Below are positions 7,448-8,986 of a DNA stretch of 8,986 nt, piece by piece. The translations under genes and the position numbers were made by a program. A model generated the notes under the pieces. It ran no database searches, was not told the DNA's origin, and was given only the letters and a program-made list of their open reading frames with translations. Origin of the DNA: Alphaproteobacteria bacterium UBA6189 (lineage in GTDB: Bacteria; Pseudomonadota; Alphaproteobacteria; Rickettsiales; UBA3002); contig DITH01000043.1 of NCBI GenBank assembly GCA_002422745.1, forward strand, positions 5,993 to 14,978, in the 5' to 3' direction. Numbering within the stretch: position 1 is the stretch's first letter; each line of letters starts with the position of its first letter.

Positions 7448-7800
7448 CCGCGGCCGCCACGGATTTCGTTGCGCACACCCTCTATGTATTTATCCGCAGC
7501 AGCAAGAGCGTGCTGCATCCCCACAAGTGGAGTATTTGAGCCCATTACATAAATTGTTTCGCCTGTCTTGATGGATTCACCAATAGCATATTCCAATTTA
7601 TCCAGCTTCTCGCTTGCAAGTTCAGGCTGATAACTAAATTTTTGCCGTACGGCGCGACGCGCATGTTCCAATGCTTCGCCATCCCGTTTGTCGTGCAATG
7701 CCATGTAAAGATTTTCTACTGGGCTCTGTAATGCAGGCTGAAATACTATTCCCGCACGACGAATGAGGGTGATGATGGTCGGCTTTGCTAATATTTCCAT
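7444..7800 (-). CDS. Hypothetical protein, 118 residues
   Basis: I do not recognise this protein. It begins MEILAKPTIITLIRRAG, has a helical, charged middle (EALEHARRAVRQKF, then SEKLDKLEYAIGESIKTGE) and ends in RNEIRGGRG. There is no signal peptide, membrane helix or metal motif. That it is a real gene is supported by an AAGGA site at 7808-7812, seven bases before the ATG, and by its position 36 bases after another gene on the same strand. Its DNA looks more AT-rich by eye than the flanking aroA-cmk. Its TAG stop shares bases with the TAA of aroA-cmk (CTAA at 7444-7447), so the two genes converge with no room for a terminator. Confidence 0.65.
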   Translation of the reverse strand: MEILAKPTIITLIRRAGIVFQPALQSPVENLYMALHDKRDGEALEHARRAVRQKFSYQPELASEKLDKLEYAIGESIKTGETIYVMGSNTPLVGMQHALAAADKYIEGVRNEIRGGRG

Positions 7801-7836
7801 GAAGCTTTCCTTGTATCGCGTTACTTTTATCTAAGC

Positions 7837-8310
7837 CTAACGACTTACAGCTAACTGGCTGCGTGTTGCCAGCGTTTGCTGCACTCCTGCACGGATCGTA
7901 TCGGCAAAAATTCTAGCTGGCACCATGTATTGAGCTTCGATCTGCGCGTGCAACGATTCCCCATCCTTCGCGGCCATATCTGGCAGCTTATCCAGATAGT
8001 ATTTGCTAAGTAGCAGCGTAAAATGGCTCTCCGGGTGCGATTCATTGCTCACACCTGCCTCGCTGGCGATGATGCGATGATAGGTTTCTTTCGCCAAATC
8101 TTTCAGCTCCAACGTTTCAAGCAATGGGTCTAGCCCGCTTTTCTCCAGCGCTTCGTAATAAAGCGGGTCGATGCTCTGTTTAGCCGTGCGGCCAGCAGCT
8201 TTGTAACGTGACACTTTATCGGTGTAGGACTGGCTGGGCTTATTTTTATTGGTCATCACGGAAAACATAGCTGACTCGCTTGGTTGATTTGTTCGGCGAT
8301 GTATAGCCAT
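7837..8310 (-). CDS. Hypothetical protein, 157 residues
   Basis: I do not recognise this protein. It has a Ser/Thr/Lys-rich, probably flexible N-terminus and then a mostly helical body (IDPLYYEALEKSGLDPLLET; LKDLAKETYHRIIASEAG; FTLLLSKYYLDKLPDM; PARIFADTIRAGVQQTLATR). No membrane helix, cysteine pair or catalytic motif is visible. Start choice is uncertain: ATG 8310 has a poorly placed AGG, while ATG 8268 (MFSVMTNKNK) has a GAG seven bases before it and would give 143 residues. It is probably co-transcribed with the 118-residue gene that follows after 36 bases. The pair sits antisense between cmk and rpsA, which are normally neighbours in Alphaproteobacteria. Confidence 0.62.
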   Translation of the reverse strand: MAIHRRTNQPSESAMFSVMTNKNKPSQSYTDKVSRYKAAGRTAKQSIDPLYYEALEKSGLDPLLETLELKDLAKETYHRIIASEAGVSNESHPESHFTLLLSKYYLDKLPDMAAKDGESLHAQIEAQYMVPARIFADTIRAGVQQTLATRSQLAVSR

Positions 8311-8322
8311 ACCTACAGAAAA

Positions 8323-8340
8323 GTTATGTTAAGGTTATGT
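8323..8340. repeat. Direct repeat of GTTATGT at 11-base spacing
   Basis: GTTATGT occurs at 8323-8329 and again at 8334-8340, start-to-start 11 bases (about one helical turn). It lies just upstream of the minus-strand hypothetical gene starting at 8310 and about 35 bases before the likely rpsA -35 box. It could be a protein-binding site, but two short AT-rich heptamers can arise by chance. Confidence 0.35.
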
Positions 8341-8373
8341 GAATACTTATCCGTGACGAAACCAAGAAAACCC

Positions 8374-8401
8374 TTGCATTTTGTGCATTTCGGCCTATGA
8401 A
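8374..8401 (+). promoter_or_regulatory. Probable sigma-70-type promoter of rpsA
   Basis: TTGCAT (8374-8379) and TATGAA (8396-8401) are separated by 16 bases and resemble -35 and -10 boxes. Transcription would begin near 8407, giving a leader of roughly 110 bases before rpsA. An own promoter is expected here because the two antisense genes at 7444-8310 cut rpsA off from aroA-cmk. Confidence 0.45.
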
Positions 8402-8500
8402 ACCCGTCCCCCTCGCGGGTGCGGGAGGGCGCGGGCGCAATGGTGTGCACGTGATTTTGTAACCTCAATTGTGGCCCGGAACGGGGAATCTCGCCCGGGC
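8402..8500 (+). promoter_or_regulatory. GC-rich structured 5' leader of rpsA
   Basis: The leader can form several hairpins. ACCCG (8402-8406) pairs with CGGGT (8416-8420). An alternative uses CCCTC (8410-8414) with GAGGG (8425-8429) and excludes the first. GCCCGG (8474-8479) pairs with CCGGGC (8495-8500) across a 15-base loop, ending 8 bases before the ribosome-binding site. In E. coli, S1 represses its own mRNA through leader hairpins; a comparable role here is inference. Confidence 0.4.
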
Positions 8501-8520
8501 GCTAGAATGGAAGTGATACC

Positions 8521-8986
8521 ATGGCCCAATCGGCAGCCGTCCTGAAGGACGACCAACCCCAGGAACAAGAACAAGCATTCTCGACCGGCGAAAATTTCGC
8601 CGATCTGTTCGAGAATTCAAGCGCCGGTCGCGTGACCGAAGGCAGCGTGGTGAAAGGCACCATCGTTGGCATTGAAAAAGACCTCGCCATCATCGATGTC
8701 GGCCTGAAAAGCGAAGGCCGCATTGCATTGAAAGAATTTGCTACCGCTGGCGTCATGCCGGAGCTGCGCATCGGCGACCAGTTCGATATTTATATCGAGC
8801 GTATCGAGAATCGCCATGGCGAAGCTCAGCTCAGCCGCGAGAAAGCCCTGCGCGAAGAAGCCTGGGTGAAGCTCGAGCAGCTGCATAAAGACAACGCCAA
8901 AGTCGATGGCGTAATTTTCGGTCGCGTAAAAGGTGGTTTCACCGTCGACATCCAGGGCGCTGTCGCGTTCCTGCCCGGCAGCCAGG
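8521..8986 (+). CDS. rpsA: 30S ribosomal protein S1, partial (C-terminus beyond window)
   Basis: The first 155 residues of S1 are visible. S1 binds mRNA and helps the 30S subunit unfold and load it during initiation. A divergent, Gln-rich N-terminus (1-25) leads to the ribosome-docking segment GENFADLFENS. The first S1 OB-fold domain spans about 38-107 (EGSVVKGTIVGIEKDLAIIDVGLKSEGR is its core, 39-67, followed by KEF and YIERIENRHGEAQLSREKA motifs). The second domain starts near 125 with VDGVIFGRVKGGFTVDI and continues AVAFLPGSQ at the edge. The start at 8521 is set by GGAAG at 8509-8513, seven bases before the ATG. Typical S1 proteins carry four to six such domains, so most of the gene lies outside the window. 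Confidence 0.97.
   Translation, partial: MAQSAAVLKDDQPQEQEQAFSTGENFADLFENSSAGRVTEGSVVKGTIVGIEKDLAIIDVGLKSEGRIALKEFATAGVMPELRIGDQFDIYIERIENRHGEAQLSREKALREEAWVKLEQLHKDNAKVDGVIFGRVKGGFTVDIQGAVAFLPGSQ

Noticed and set aside
8445..8453. Overlapping palindromes GTGCAC and CACGTG in the rpsA leader
   Set aside because: Six-base palindromes are common in GC-rich DNA and nothing else supports a binding site here.

Overview
The window looks like chromosomal DNA of an alphaproteobacterium with moderately high GC. This rests on the gene set: an FYDLN-type acidic zinc-ribbon protein (a family I associate with Alphaproteobacteria) next to a class II aroA, then cmk and rpsA, which is the usual alphaproteobacterial order. 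I cannot name the genus. There are no tRNA or rRNA genes, insertion sequences, CRISPR arrays, phage genes or attachment sites visible.

Layout: (1) 1-845, minus strand, is the N-terminal two-thirds or less of a membrane sensor histidine kinase, cut by the left window edge just after its phospho-acceptor His box. (2) 968-2791, plus strand, is complete glmS, divergent from the kinase. (3) 5339-2792 is a minus-strand run of three closely spaced genes: the FYDLN acidic protein, a protein with a degenerate EAL (c-di-GMP phosphodiesterase-like) C-terminal region, and a prepilin-peptidase-like membrane protein that keeps the four N-terminal cysteines but lacks both catalytic aspartates. Its last stop codon directly abuts the glmS stop. 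(4) 5444-7447, plus strand, is one uninterrupted reading frame encoding AroA (EPSP synthase) fused to Cmk (CMP kinase). (5) 8310-7444, minus strand, holds two small unrecognised genes lying between cmk and rpsA; the second ends in a 4-base stop-codon overlap with aroA-cmk. (6) 8374-8986, plus strand, holds a probable promoter, a GC-rich hairpin-forming leader, and the start of rpsA (ribosomal protein S1), cut by the right edge.

How the genes relate: glmS (aminosugar and cell wall precursors), aroA (shikimate pathway), cmk (CMP/dCMP phosphorylation) and rpsA (translation initiation) are housekeeping genes. The minus-strand trio is the most unusual part: two of its three proteins look like enzyme relatives that have lost catalytic residues, so they may act as binding, sensing or methyltransferase-only proteins. 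I see no clear-cut new defence or mobile system; the best leads are the degenerate trio, the AroA-Cmk fusion and the two unknown genes separating it from rpsA.
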